Assembly: GCF_023715345.1 (NCBI RefSeq)
Contig: NZ_JAMBNY010000007.1
Span: 157,975-221,974, forward strand
Source: Paenibacillus camelliae
GTDB taxonomy: Bacteria; Bacillota; Bacilli; Paenibacillales; Paenibacillaceae
Direction of reading: 5' to 3'
DNA length: 64,000 bases
The translations under genes and the position numbers were made by a program. Shown here in pieces: positions 1 to 8,808 of this stretch. Positions within the stretch are counted from its first letter, which is position 1; each line of letters starts with the position of its first letter. The notes under the pieces are model-generated. The model had not been told where the DNA came from. It was given only the letters and a program-made list of their open reading frames with translations, and ran no database searches.

Positions 1-2
1 CT

Positions 3-284
3 TATCTTATTAGCCAATTTCTTGATGTGCAGGTCTACGGATATTTGCGACGCCGATTCGGAGCGAGTAATCAGTTTTGGATTCGTACCAATGTAAGTAC
101 AGGGTTCAGCCAGCTCGTTGATTCCATTGTTTTTTGTACGGTTGCTTTCGCTGGAACAGGACTGTATACGTTGAACGAATGGCTGCAAATCGCATTTACG
201 ACATATATATTCAAATTCATCATCTCAGTCGTTTCCACGCCGGTGCTATACTGGGCGCGCAGCTTTAAGCCGAAGGAAGATTAG
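3..284 (+). CDS. Queuosine precursor transporter, YhhQ/Vut_1 family (C-terminal part)
   Basis: The frame is open from the left edge, so only the last 93 codons are present and the true start lies outside the window. The visible part begins YLISQFLDV and continues into a segment with VYGYLRRRFG, then two hydrophobic stretches (roughly residues 40-60 and 65-85 of the fragment) and a charged tail ending KPKED. The SQ-LDV segment and the following aromatic/Arg-rich loop are typical of YhhQ (Vut_1) membrane proteins, which import queuosine precursors (preQ0/preQ1) for tRNA modification. The family call rests on this C-terminal signature only. The substrate is inferred from the family. A terminator-like hairpin follows the stop codon. 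Confidence 0.75.
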   Translation, partial: YLISQFLDVQVYGYLRRRFGASNQFWIRTNVSTGFSQLVDSIVFCTVAFAGTGLYTLNEWLQIAFTTYIFKFIISVVSTPVLYWARSFKPKED

Positions 285-314
285 TGTATGAGCAGTACAC
301 ATTAAAATCAAAAT

Positions 315-400
315 AGACAAGCTTCAGCCGACCATTAGTTTAGACACATGAAGTGTCGAACGTAGCAATGGTTTTAAGCAGAGCTTGTCTTTCTTTTTTA
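315..400 (+). terminator. Branched terminator-like structure after yhhQ
   Basis: Outer arms AGACAAGCT (315-323) and AGCTTGTCT (382-390) pair perfectly and are followed by TTCTTTTTTA. A small hairpin GACAC/GTGTC (about 342-356) lies inside. The long distance between the outer arms makes it unusual, but the T-tract position fits an intrinsic terminator for the upstream gene. Confidence 0.5.
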
Positions 401-474
401 AATGAGTAAAAATAATTGCCATAATTAGATAACAGCATGTGAATGCTGTTGGATGGAACCACATTAACTTATGC

Positions 475-1374
475 TTATGCTTCATTACGCTTATCGAAAC
501 GCTCGACAAATTTCCGAGCAACTGTGGAGAGTGGTACGTTACGCATATTCATAATACCTACCTGTGAAGGAGGTAGCTTAACGTCAAGCTTAATTTCGAA
601 CAAAGAGCCATCCTCCAGCTCATTAGATACAAATTCCCGTGTTACGTAAGAGATGCCAAGTCCTTTGCGTGCGAACTCAATGAGCAAATCGACACTGCCC
701 ACCTCAATGGATGGCTTCAGTTCATAACCATAGCCGTGGACAAGCTCATTTATCGCCATACGCGCGCGGCTATTGCGAGAGAACAGTACGAGCGGGTACT
801 GCATGAGTTCTTCAAGTGATAACTCCACACCATTTAATTCCGAATAATGAGCTCCTGCAACGAAGCAATCCTGCAGCTCAATCCCTTCTCGAAACTCCAG
901 CTGTGGATCGGATATAGGCATACGCACGACACCAAGATCAATTTTACCTTCCTTCAAGTAGTTAATGATCTCTGGGGTCGTTCCATGGATAAGCTGAAGC
1001 TTAATCGCTGGGTGCTCGTGATGAAACGCCTCTAAGTGAGATAGCATAAAGTGCTTGAACAATGAGTCACTGCCACCGATTCTCAGCTCACCACTCGTTA
1101 AATTTTTTAAAGCTTCCATCTTCTCCTCAGCAATCGTAATTAATACCTGTGACTGCTCTATGTATGAAAATAAGACAGAGCCTTCCTCCGTTAAGGCGAC
1201 ACCCTTCGCCGTTCGATAGAACAGCTTCATCTTGAATCGATCCTCTAGCTGTTTAACGGCATAGCTGACGCTAGGTTGTGTTAAATATAGCGACTTTGCT
1301 GCTTTTGTCAGGCTTCCTGTTTTCGCAGCCCAGTAGAACACTTTGTATAGCTCATAGTTAGTCATAGACATCAT
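475..1374 (-). CDS. LysR-family transcriptional regulator
   Basis: A 299-residue LysR-type regulator of normal length. Residues 4-65 form the winged helix-turn-helix (motifs SLTKAAKSLYLTQPSVSYAV and QLEDRFKMKLFYRT), and the rest is the periplasmic-binding-protein-like effector domain (about residues 90-290). Start choice is slightly uncertain: ATG codons occur at residues 1, 2 and 4 behind a GGGGG ribosome binding site. It is transcribed divergently from zwf-tkt across a 136-bp gap holding a palindrome, the usual arrangement for a LysR protein controlling its neighbour, so regulation of zwf-tkt is a reasonable inference. The effector is unknown. Confidence 0.9.
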   Translation of the reverse strand: MMSMTNYELYKVFYWAAKTGSLTKAAKSLYLTQPSVSYAVKQLEDRFKMKLFYRTAKGVALTEEGSVLFSYIEQSQVLITIAEEKMEALKNLTSGELRIGGSDSLFKHFMLSHLEAFHHEHPAIKLQLIHGTTPEIINYLKEGKIDLGVVRMPISDPQLEFREGIELQDCFVAGAHYSELNGVELSLEELMQYPLVLFSRNSRARMAINELVHGYGYELKPSIEVGSVDLLIEFARKGLGISYVTREFVSNELEDGSLFEIKLDVKLPPSQVGIMNMRNVPLSTVARKFVERFDKRNEA

Positions 1375-1395
1375 CTATACCCCCTGTCAAATATA

Positions 1396-1429
1396 TTGAT
1401 TACTTGTATACCTGCTATAAGTATTATAG
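1396..1429. promoter_or_regulatory. Divergent lysR/zwf control region with palindromic LysR-type box
   Basis: CTATAA-GTA-TTATAG at 1415-1429 is a perfect inverted repeat containing the T-N11-A form of LysR binding sites. A TTGATT (1396-1401) lies just upstream. No clean -35/-10 pair with 17-bp spacing could be fixed, so the transcription start is not assigned. Role inferred from position between divergent genes. Confidence 0.5.
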
Positions 1430-1510
1430 TAGATGTATGTAGCTTAAGCCAGTACGTAATTATTGGTACGCGATAACCTTAACATATAGCTGCTAGAAGG
1501 GAAGAGTGAA

Positions 1511-3034
1511 ATGGAGGCAACAACATTTGTATTGTTTGGAGCGACAGGAGATTTAGCAAAGCGCAAAATTTATCCTGCTCTATATAATCTTTTTATTGAT
1601 GGAAAGCTGCCGCAAGCATTTCGCGTCATCGGCCTAGGCAGACGATCATTCTCAGATGACATCTATCAAGCGAGTGTACAGCAATCAGTACACACTTTTT
1701 CCAGACGGCAAGGAAGCGATGCGGAGCTTGAACGTTTTCTGCAAAGCTTTTCCTATTGCGCCTTGAATATCGATCATCAGGATGACTACAAAAAGCTGCT
1801 TCAGCACGTTGAGCAGAATGAAGCAGAGATGCCAGGCACACCGAACCGAATGTTCTATCTATCTGTTGGTCCTGAGTTTTTTGAGACGATCGCTCACAAT
1901 ATTAAAGCAAGCGGACTAGGCGATACGAAGGGCTGGAAGCGACTAGTCATCGAGAAGCCTTTCGGTCATGACCTATTGTCAGCACAGCAATTGAATGCGA
2001 AGCTTAGCGAATCATTTGAGGAGCATGAAATTTATCGTATTGACCATTATCTCGGCAAGCCAATGGTGCAGAAGCTTGAAATTCTGCAGCAAAGCAACCC
2101 GATCCTACAAGCGTTATGGTCAAATCGCTATATATCCAATGTGCAAATTACAGCAAGTGAAACGGTTGGCGTTGAAGAACGCGCTGGCTATTACGATCAT
2201 GTTGGGGCGATTCGCGACATGTTCCAAAACCATATGCTGCAAATTTTAATGATGCTAACGCTGCATTTGCCAGAAAACAGTACACCTGACGTTGTTCGGT
2301 TCAAGAAAAAGAAAATTCTTGAAGCGCTTGAGCCGCTGCATAAAGACAACGTGGGCGAGCATGTCGTACGCGCTCAATATCAGACGGGTACAATGAATGG
2401 GCAGCTCGTTGCAGGTTACACCGATGAGCCAGGCATTCCAGCAGGCTCAATGAATGATACGTACATTGCAGCGAAGCTGGAAATTGACGATCCGTTCTGG
2501 CGCGGTGTTCCGTTCTACATCCGTACAGGCAAGCGAATGAGTGAGAAATCCACTCGTATTGTGATTGAGTTTAAAGAAGCGTTAAAGTCAAGCACGAAAG
2601 CACAAGACGACAGCAAGCATGCAAACTTACTCATTTATGAAATTAGTCCGAATGAAGGGATCACCTTCCAGCTTAATACGAGAGATCCGCAAAACAAGGA
2701 GCAGTTCAAGCCGATTCATATCGATTTCCACTCCAATGGTGATGAAGCACCTGAGGCGTATGAAAGCTTGATTTTCGATGCATTTAACGGAGATCCGACC
2801 TTCTTTGCGCATTGGGATGAGGTTGAGTTGTCTTGGAAATGGGTGCAGCCAATACTTAACGCCTTCGCAGAACAAGCAGTACCACTACATTATTACCCAG
2901 CTGGCTCCAACGGTCCGGAAGCAGCAGAAGCGCTGTTAGCGAAAAATGGTCATCATTGGTGGCTGGATCGTAAGCCAGAACAAAATACAGAAACAACAAA
3001 AGGAGAACAGCAATATGTCTACACAAACCATTGA
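1511..3034 (+). CDS. zwf: Glucose-6-phosphate 1-dehydrogenase
   Basis: Oxidises glucose-6-phosphate to 6-phosphogluconolactone with NADP, the first step of the oxidative pentose phosphate pathway, in the cytoplasm. The 507-residue protein has the usual length. The N-terminal nucleotide-binding fold shows [11 protein letters not shown] at residues 9-19, the conserved IEKPFG lies near 147, and the active-site signature RIDHYLGK starts at residue 176 (catalytic His in DHYLGK). The start is an ATG behind AAGGGAAG. The last 20 bases overlap the start of tkt, so the two are translated from one message. A 6-phosphogluconate dehydrogenase gene is not adjacent. Confidence 0.97.
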   Translation: MEATTFVLFGATGDLAKRKIYPALYNLFIDGKLPQAFRVIGLGRRSFSDDIYQASVQQSVHTFSRRQGSDAELERFLQSFSYCALNIDHQDDYKKLLQHVEQNEAEMPGTPNRMFYLSVGPEFFETIAHNIKASGLGDTKGWKRLVIEKPFGHDLLSAQQLNAKLSESFEEHEIYRIDHYLGKPMVQKLEILQQSNPILQALWSNRYISNVQITASETVGVEERAGYYDHVGAIRDMFQNHMLQILMMLTLHLPENSTPDVVRFKKKKILEALEPLHKDNVGEHVVRAQYQTGTMNGQLVAGYTDEPGIPAGSMNDTYIAAKLEIDDPFWRGVPFYIRTGKRMSEKSTRIVIEFKEALKSSTKAQDDSKHANLLIYEISPNEGITFQLNTRDPQNKEQFKPIHIDFHSNGDEAPEAYESLIFDAFNGDPTFFAHWDEVELSWKWVQPILNAFAEQAVPLHYYPAGSNGPEAAEALLAKNGHHWWLDRKPEQNTETTKGEQQYVYTNH

Positions 3035-5006
3035 TCAATTGTCTATTACGACACTTCGCACATTATCTATTGATGCGATTAATGCAGCAAATTCAGGTCA
3101 TCCAGGTCTTCCTATGGGAGCAGCGCCGATGGCGTACACACTTTGGGCTAAGCAAATGAACCACAACCCAGGTCATTCTAAATGGTTTAACCGCGACCGC
3201 TTCGTATTGTCTGCTGGTCACGGCTCTGCGCTTTTGTACAGCCTGCTTCACACATTTGGTTATGAAGTAACGATTGATGATGTTAAACAATTCCGTAAGC
3301 TGAACAGCAGAACACCAGGACATCCAGAATTCGGTCATACAGATGGCGTAGATGCAACAACAGGTCCGCTTGGTCAAGGGATCGCAATGGCTGTTGGTAT
3401 GGCTATGGCTGAGGCTCATCTTGCAGCTACGTTCAACAAGGAGCAATTCCCTGTCGTTGATCATTACACGTATGCACTTGCAGGTGATGGCTGCTTGATG
3501 GAAGGTGTCGCGTACGAAGCGATGTCTATGGCAGGTCATATGAAGCTAGGCAAGCTAGTGGTTCTATATGATTCCAACGATATTTCACTAGATGGTGAAT
3601 TGAATCTATCCTTTAGCGAAGATATTAAAAAACGTACTGAATCTGTGAACTGGCAGTATCTACGTGTTGAAGATGGTAACGATATTGATGCGATCGAGAA
3701 AGCTATTGCAGAAGCAAAAGCAAATACAGATCAGCCAACTCTTATCGAAATTCGCACAATTATCGGCTACGGCAGCAAAAAGGTTCAAGGAACAAGCAAA
3801 GCTCACGGTAATCCGCTTGGTAAAGAAGAAGCGATTGCTACTAAGGCTGAATATGGCTGGGAGCATGAAGAATTTACAGTTCCTGCTGAAGTGAAGGCAC
3901 ATATGGAGCAGCTAAAAGAGCAAGGTGCTGAGAAGGAAAAAGCATGGGTTGAGTTAGTAAAAGGCTACACTGCTCAATATCCTGAGCTAGCAGCTCAATT
4001 CAATCAAGTTATCGATGGTAAAGTAACGATTGATGCTTCTGATATTCTTACATTCGACGCTTCAAAAGCGATGTCTACGCGTGTAGCGAGCGGTCAAGCG
4101 ATCAATCATTTTGTTAAATCCGTACCTGCTATCTTCGGTGGAAGCGCGGATCTATCTGGTTCTACAATGACAGATATCGCAGGTGAGCCTGTGTTCGCTG
4201 TTCAGTCCTATGCAGGCCGCAACGTATACTTTGGTGTGCGTGAGCATGCGATGGGAGCAGCAGGAAACGGTATGGCATTGCACGGCGGCGTGAAGCCTTT
4301 CGTGAGCACATTCTTCGTGTTCAGTGACTACTTGCGTCCATCCATTCGTCTTGCTGCATTGCAAAAGCTTCCTGTAACGTATGTATTCACGCACGATTCC
4401 ATTGCAGTTGGTGAAGACGGCCCAACGCATGAGCCAGTCGAGCAGCTAGCTGCACTTCGTACGATTCCAGGTCTTACGGTTTTCCGTCCAAGTGATGCGA
4501 ATGAAACAGCAAGCGCATGGGCTTATGCTTTGCAAAAAACAGATGGTCCAGTTGCTCTAATTCTAAGTCGTCAAAACTTGCCGATCTTCGAAGAGACGAA
4601 AGCAAATATTGATAATGTAGCAAAAGGCGGATACGTGCTTACTGAGACGAACGCATCTCCTGATGTTATTCTTGTTGCGACAGGTTCTGAGGTTTGGTTA
4701 GCAGTTGATGCGAAAGCGAAGCTTGAAGCGGAGCAAGTGTCTGTTCGCGTCGTAGCAATGCCTTCTCGTGAGCTGTTCAATGCACAGGATGCAGCATATC
4801 GTGAGTCAGTACTACCTGCAAGCGTGAAAAACCGCGTTGTTATTGAAGCGGGAATTTCTCTAGGCTGGGATCGTATTGCTGGCCCTGAAGGCAGCATTAT
4901 TTCAATCGAAACATTCGGTGCTTCTGGTCCTGGTACTGAAGTGCTTGAATACTTCGGCTTCTCTGTAAGCAATGTTGTAGAGCAAGCGAAAAACTTGTTG
5001 AAATAA
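3015..5006 (+). CDS. tkt: Transketolase
   Basis: Thiamine-diphosphate enzyme that moves two-carbon units between sugar phosphates in the non-oxidative pentose phosphate pathway. The ATG at 3015 is chosen because AAAAGGAGA sits just upstream at about 2998-3005 and the protein then begins [10 protein letters not shown], typical for the family; this gives 663 residues. The ThDP motif starts with GDG near residue 157 and ends with N near 186, and [17 protein letters not shown] is the family's N-terminal signature. The start lies inside zwf (20-bp overlap, different frame), implying translational coupling. A strong terminator follows. Confidence 0.97.
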   Translation: MSTQTIDQLSITTLRTLSIDAINAANSGHPGLPMGAAPMAYTLWAKQMNHNPGHSKWFNRDRFVLSAGHGSALLYSLLHTFGYEVTIDDVKQFRKLNSRTPGHPEFGHTDGVDATTGPLGQGIAMAVGMAMAEAHLAATFNKEQFPVVDHYTYALAGDGCLMEGVAYEAMSMAGHMKLGKLVVLYDSNDISLDGELNLSFSEDIKKRTESVNWQYLRVEDGNDIDAIEKAIAEAKANTDQPTLIEIRTIIGYGSKKVQGTSKAHGNPLGKEEAIATKAEYGWEHEEFTVPAEVKAHMEQLKEQGAEKEKAWVELVKGYTAQYPELAAQFNQVIDGKVTIDASDILTFDASKAMSTRVASGQAINHFVKSVPAIFGGSADLSGSTMTDIAGEPVFAVQSYAGRNVYFGVREHAMGAAGNGMALHGGVKPFVSTFFVFSDYLRPSIRLAALQKLPVTYVFTHDSIAVGEDGPTHEPVEQLAALRTIPGLTVFRPSDANETASAWAYALQKTDGPVALILSRQNLPIFEETKANIDNVAKGGYVLTETNASPDVILVATGSEVWLAVDAKAKLEAEQVSVRVVAMPSRELFNAQDAAYRESVLPASVKNRVVIEAGISLGWDRIAGPEGSIISIETFGASGPGTEVLEYFGFSVSNVVEQAKNLLK

Positions 5007-5022
5007 CATAGGGTTAATATGA

Positions 5023-5070
5023 AAAGCCCAAGAATGCTTATTAACGGCATTCTTGGGCTTTATTTTTGTT
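5023..5070 (+). terminator. Intrinsic terminator after tkt
   Basis: Perfect 15-bp stem AAAGCCCAAGAATGC (5023-5037) / GCATTCTTGGGCTTT (5047-5061), 9-base loop, then TATTTTTGTTT. Confidence 0.92.
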
Positions 5071-5092
5071 TGTTTTGAAAGTGCTACACTCT

Positions 5093-5269
5093 TTAGCTAT
5101 CTAACTGCTCTAAATCCTCAATGTGGTATGGCTCAGTTGGATTATGAATAGCCCATTCGAGCATTTCAATTTGAGCCTTCAAGGTAGCTAGCCGCAGTGG
5201 ATCCTGACTATTTTGGATCAATTGATTCAGCTCATACACTTTACTTTTGATTTGGTCTTCACTTCTCAT
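5093..5269 (-). CDS. Small protein of unknown function, 58 residues
   Basis: Not recognised. The ATG at 5269 is preceded by ATAGGAGC at good spacing, giving a 58-residue acidic, helix-rich protein that starts MRSEDQIKSKVYELNQ and ends EDLEQLDS. The charge pattern and Leu/Ile spacing (ELNQLIQ, LKAQIEMLEW) suggest a short amphipathic coiled-coil hairpin. There is no signal peptide or membrane segment. A longer in-frame version exists upstream but it lacks a ribosome binding site and would overlap the aldo/keto reductase end. It lies 85 bp downstream of that gene on the same strand and may be co-transcribed with it. Confidence 0.65.
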   Translation of the reverse strand: MRSEDQIKSKVYELNQLIQNSQDPLRLATLKAQIEMLEWAIHNPTEPYHIEDLEQLDS

Positions 5270-5354
5270 GACGATGCTCCTATCACATTTATTATCTACG
5301 CGATATAGCATGCCCGATATAGGGAAGAAAATAACAAAATACAATGATGTTTGC

Positions 5355-6338
5355 TTAGTATGAGCCGCGAATATGCTCATGCACCTCTTGATCGTAGAAG
5401 CTTTCTAATTTTTTTAGCTCTTCCTCGGTAAACGATGGAACGTTGAGCGCACCCAAATTGTCCAGCACCTGCTCGCTGTTTTTGAAGCCAGGAATAACCG
5501 TGCTAACTGCTTCATGCTCAAGAATCCAGCGCAGCGCTGCACGTGTCATATTTCCTTTCCCATCAGCAATCCAGCCTAGTTCACGGCTAAGCTCCTGTCC
5601 TTTTTCAAATGGAAGACCTGCAAAGGTTTCACCAACGTTGAACGCATCACCATTACGATTATAGTTACGATGATCGCTGGAATCAAAGCTTGCCCCTTGA
5701 TTGAATTTGCCAGTAAGAAGTCCACTTGCTAACGGAACACGAGCAAGAATGCCGACCTGCTTTTCAAGTGCGACTGGAAGCAGCTCTCTAGCTACCTTCT
5801 GTCTGAAAATGTTAAAAATTACTTGCAGTGCAGCTACGTTTGGCTGCTCCATGCAGAATAGGCCTTCCTCCACACTTTCTACACTAACACCATAGCTGCG
5901 AATTTTACCTTCAGCCTGCAGCTTGTCTAATACTTGGAATACTTCACCTTGCTTAAGAATGTCAAAAGCCGGACAGTGAATTTGATATAGATCGATTCGC
6001 TCACGCTTCAATCGCTTTAAGCTGGCTTCACAATAAGCGCGAACCGTTGCTTCAGAATAGTTGTTAGGGTCATGAATATCTCCTTGACGACAAAATTTCG
6101 TCGCAATATAAATCTCATCCTCTTTACCCTTTGTTGCTTCGGCAAGCAGCTCTTCGCTGCGTCCGCCGCCATATACGTCAGCGGTATCAAAGAAGTTGAC
6201 CCCTTGCTCCATTGCAGTATGTAAAGCCTTTAAAGAAGTTGCATCATCGGTCTTGCCCCAGTCTCCACCGATGCCCCATGTTCCAAAGCTGATTTCACTA
6301 ATGTTTAAACCTGTTTTGCCTAGTGCTCTATATTTCAT
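5355..6338 (-). CDS. Aldo/keto reductase
   Basis: A 327-residue NAD(P)H-dependent oxidoreductase of the aldo/keto reductase superfamily, TIM-barrel fold. The sequence opens MKYRALGKTGLNISEISFGT, the usual family start. DTADVYGGGRSEELLA contains the catalytic Asp and Tyr, ATKFC the catalytic Lys and YQIHCP the His. Late GNMTRAALRW and the segment TVIPGFKN near residue 285 match the NADP-binding end. The ribosome binding site is AAAGGAGC. The physiological substrate cannot be read from sequence. Confidence 0.92.
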   Translation of the reverse strand: MKYRALGKTGLNISEISFGTWGIGGDWGKTDDATSLKALHTAMEQGVNFFDTADVYGGGRSEELLAEATKGKEDEIYIATKFCRQGDIHDPNNYSEATVRAYCEASLKRLKRERIDLYQIHCPAFDILKQGEVFQVLDKLQAEGKIRSYGVSVESVEEGLFCMEQPNVAALQVIFNIFRQKVARELLPVALEKQVGILARVPLASGLLTGKFNQGASFDSSDHRNYNRNGDAFNVGETFAGLPFEKGQELSRELGWIADGKGNMTRAALRWILEHEAVSTVIPGFKNSEQVLDNLGALNVPSFTEEELKKLESFYDQEVHEHIRGSY

Positions 6339-6489
6339 AACGTTACTGCTCCTTTAATACAAAGTTATATCATTATTTTAACATAACACAGCTGTCTAAC
6401 CTATGGCACACTGTATGGTGATATTGTCTAACGTGATGAATAAATTGCTTGGTTATGATAGCGATATATACGTATGCTGCTTAGTGACC

Positions 6490-6498
6490 TGCTATAAT
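6490..6498 (+). promoter_or_regulatory. Extended -10 promoter for the Tet(M)-like gene
   Basis: TGCTATAAT (6490-6498) is an extended -10 element 40 bp before the start codon; no good -35 hexamer is seen 17 bp upstream, which is common for TGn promoters. AGGGAGCGG upstream of the ATG is the ribosome binding site. Confidence 0.55.
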
Positions 6499-6537
6499 AG
6501 GGTTAATCGTAATTTTACATAGGGAGCGGCTTTATAG

Positions 6538-8499
6538 ATGAATAAAACGATAGGAATTCTCGCACATGTGGATGCTGGGAAAACAACCTTTTCCGAGCAA
6601 TTGTTATTTTATACGAAGAGCATTAAGCAAAGAGGACGAGTGGATCATCAAAATTCATTTTTAGATAATCACGATATCGAGAAGCAGCGTGGTATAACCG
6701 TATTTGCAGAACAGGCAAATTTTCAATATAACGATAACCGCTATACATTGATCGATACACCTGGACACATCGATTTTTCACCCGAAATGGAACGGGCAAT
6801 CGCTGTCCTTGACGCAGCCATTATCGTTGTTAGCGCGGTTGAAGGTGTAGAGGCTCACACGGAAACAGTTTGGCAGCTGCTGCGTAAGCATCGCATACCG
6901 ACGTTCTTTTTCATTAATAAGATCGACCGCACAGGAGCTAGTGTTGATCGTGTTGTGAAGCAATTACAGCAGGAGCTGTCGAACGATATTGTGTACATAG
7001 AGGCAGCAGATAGCGGCTTGCAGTGGTCGGAGACATTAATTGAACAGATTGCTGAACGTGATGAGGGGCTGCTTGACACCTATATGGAGCATGGCTTTGA
7101 GCAGCAACGTTGGCTCGAGGTTATGCAGCAGCTCGTTATGACAGGTGACCTATATCCAAGCTTTGCAGGCTCTGCGCTACACGATATCGGAGTGGAGTCG
7201 TTTCTGAAAGCGTTTGATCGATTGACTGTTACAGCATATGATGCGGATCTGCCGCTTACAGGGCGAGTCTACAGGCTTCGCTATGATCAAAACAGTACAC
7301 GCATTACCTTTGTTAAACTGCTAAGTGGCAAGCTTTCGGTTCGTGATGAGCTAAGCTATGGAGATCACTTCAAGGATAAAGTGACGCAAATTCGTCGTTA
7401 CAACGGTATGCAGTTCGAGGCAGTGTCGACAGCCTATGCTGGCGAGCTTGTTGCTGTGATCGGATTAGCCGAGGCTCGTATCGGGGACGGGATCGGCGAA
7501 TTAACTGAGCGTTTTGAATACGAGCTGCAGCCGACACTGCGCTCTAAAATCGTGTTCGAGCAGCAAATTAATCCAAAGGAAGCACTAAAGTATTTTCGCA
7601 TGCTCGAGGCAGAGGACCCATCTCTTCACGTTGAATGGGAGGAGAAGCATGGCGATATACAGCTGCATGTGATGGGGAAGATTCAGCTAGAAGTGCTGAA
7701 GCAGATCGCGGATGATCGTTTTGGACTGCTAGTACATTTTGCTCCACCGGAAATTTTATATAAGGAAACGATTGCGGAAGAGGTTATTGGCTACGGTCAC
7801 TTTGAGCCGCTGCGCCATTATGCCGAGGTGCATTTGCGATTAGAGCCAGCGAAGCGAGGCGAAGGAGTCAGCTATGCTTCGATTTGCCATGTTGATGAGC
7901 TTTCTGATTCTCTGCAGCGATTAGTCGGCCAGCATGTGCTGGAGCGTGAACATCATGGCTTGCTTACAGGCTCGCCATTGACCGATGTAAAGGTGACGCT
8001 GCTTCGTGGGCGCGATCATAACAAGCATACACATGGCGGGGATTTCCGAGAGGCTACGCTTCGTGCGATTCGTCAAGGACTAGAAAAGGCTCAAAATGTG
8101 CTCCTAGAGCCATATTACCAATTCAAAATTATCGTGCAATCTGAGCAAATTGGTCGGGTGATCTCAGATATACAACGTGCCAATGGCGAGCTAGATCCAC
8201 TTATTACTGAAGGGGAGAGAGCAGTCGTTACAGGAAGAGCCCCTGTCGCCACCATATTAGATTATCCAAGTGAGCTAGCATCCTTCACGCAAGGGAAGGG
8301 GAAGATCCATCTCAGCTTCGGTGGCTATGCTCCATGCCATAATACTAGTGAGGTCATTGAGCGGATTGGCTACAACAAGGATGCCGACCCTGAATATACA
8401 TCCTCCTCGATCTTCTGCGCTAAGGGGGCGGGGTATTCGATGCAATGGCAGGAAGCAGAACAAATGATGCATATAGAAATTCAAAAAGCACGACTTTGA
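6538..8499 (+). CDS. Tet(M)/EF-G-like ribosome-associated translational GTPase
   Basis: A 653-residue translation factor GTPase. Motifs in order: G1 AHVDAGKTT (residues 9-17), switch I KQRGITV, G3 DTPGHIDF, G4 NKIDRTG. EF-G-like domains II-V follow, ending near SIFCAKGAGYSMQW. Length and N-terminal pattern are closer to Tet(M)/Tet(O) ribosomal protection proteins (about 640 residues) than to EF-G (about 690). Many Firmicutes carry chromosomal relatives whose role in tetracycline resistance is unproven, so resistance cannot be claimed from sequence. It stands alone, with its own promoter. The final codons and stop fall inside a repeat element (8493 onward). Confidence 0.85.
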   Translation: MNKTIGILAHVDAGKTTFSEQLLFYTKSIKQRGRVDHQNSFLDNHDIEKQRGITVFAEQANFQYNDNRYTLIDTPGHIDFSPEMERAIAVLDAAIIVVSAVEGVEAHTETVWQLLRKHRIPTFFFINKIDRTGASVDRVVKQLQQELSNDIVYIEAADSGLQWSETLIEQIAERDEGLLDTYMEHGFEQQRWLEVMQQLVMTGDLYPSFAGSALHDIGVESFLKAFDRLTVTAYDADLPLTGRVYRLRYDQNSTRITFVKLLSGKLSVRDELSYGDHFKDKVTQIRRYNGMQFEAVSTAYAGELVAVIGLAEARIGDGIGELTERFEYELQPTLRSKIVFEQQINPKEALKYFRMLEAEDPSLHVEWEEKHGDIQLHVMGKIQLEVLKQIADDRFGLLVHFAPPEILYKETIAEEVIGYGHFEPLRHYAEVHLRLEPAKRGEGVSYASICHVDELSDSLQRLVGQHVLEREHHGLLTGSPLTDVKVTLLRGRDHNKHTHGGDFREATLRAIRQGLEKAQNVLLEPYYQFKIIVQSEQIGRVISDIQRANGELDPLITEGERAVVTGRAPVATILDYPSELASFTQGKGKIHLSFGGYAPCHNTSEVIERIGYNKDADPEYTSSSIFCAKGAGYSMQWQEAEQMMHIEIQKARL

Positions 8500-8712
8500 T
8501 GACGATGCTGGGCGTTGAGGCTTAATCGGCGGCGAATCTTGAACGCTACCGAAAACTCCGTTGCTCACGTACCAAGTACGTACACTGTGCTACTCGTTTT
8601 CTAGTTTTACCCCATCTTCTTGGTCCTGAAAGCCAAGCTTTTTAAGCTTTTATTGGAAAGGTAGTTCAAAACATCCAACTTTGATGACGATGGGCGTTGG
8701 GGATTAATCAGG
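8493..8712. repeat. Intergenic repeat pair and hairpin region after the GTPase gene
   Basis: Two imperfect copies of a 35-37 bp unit, 8493-8529 and 8678-8712, both beginning ACTTTGATGACGATG and containing GGGCGTTG and TTAATC. The first copy includes the last two codons and stop of the GTPase gene. Between them are short palindromic stretches (GTACCAAGTACGTAC near 8568, AAGCTTTTTAAGCTTTT near 8637). This accounts for most of the 309-bp gap before the diguanylate cyclase. Function unknown. Confidence 0.6.
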
Positions 8713-8808
8713 ATTAGGATTATACACTTTATTTGCAATATATTATTTCATATAATAAGGGGCAAGCCCGGCGACGACGAGTATTGAAACCTATAGGGGG
8801 CAGCTAAG

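Noticed and set aside
3093..3539. 148-codon minus-strand frame inside tkt
   Set aside because: Antisense shadow of transketolase; Cys/His-rich product with no recognisable domain or RBS.
8720..8808. c-di-GMP riboswitch in front of the diguanylate cyclase
   Set aside because: The GGGGCAAGCCCGG stretch is superficially suggestive, but the GEMM core (GGGCAAACC, GACGCAAAGC, GGTAGGTAGCGGGG) is absent.
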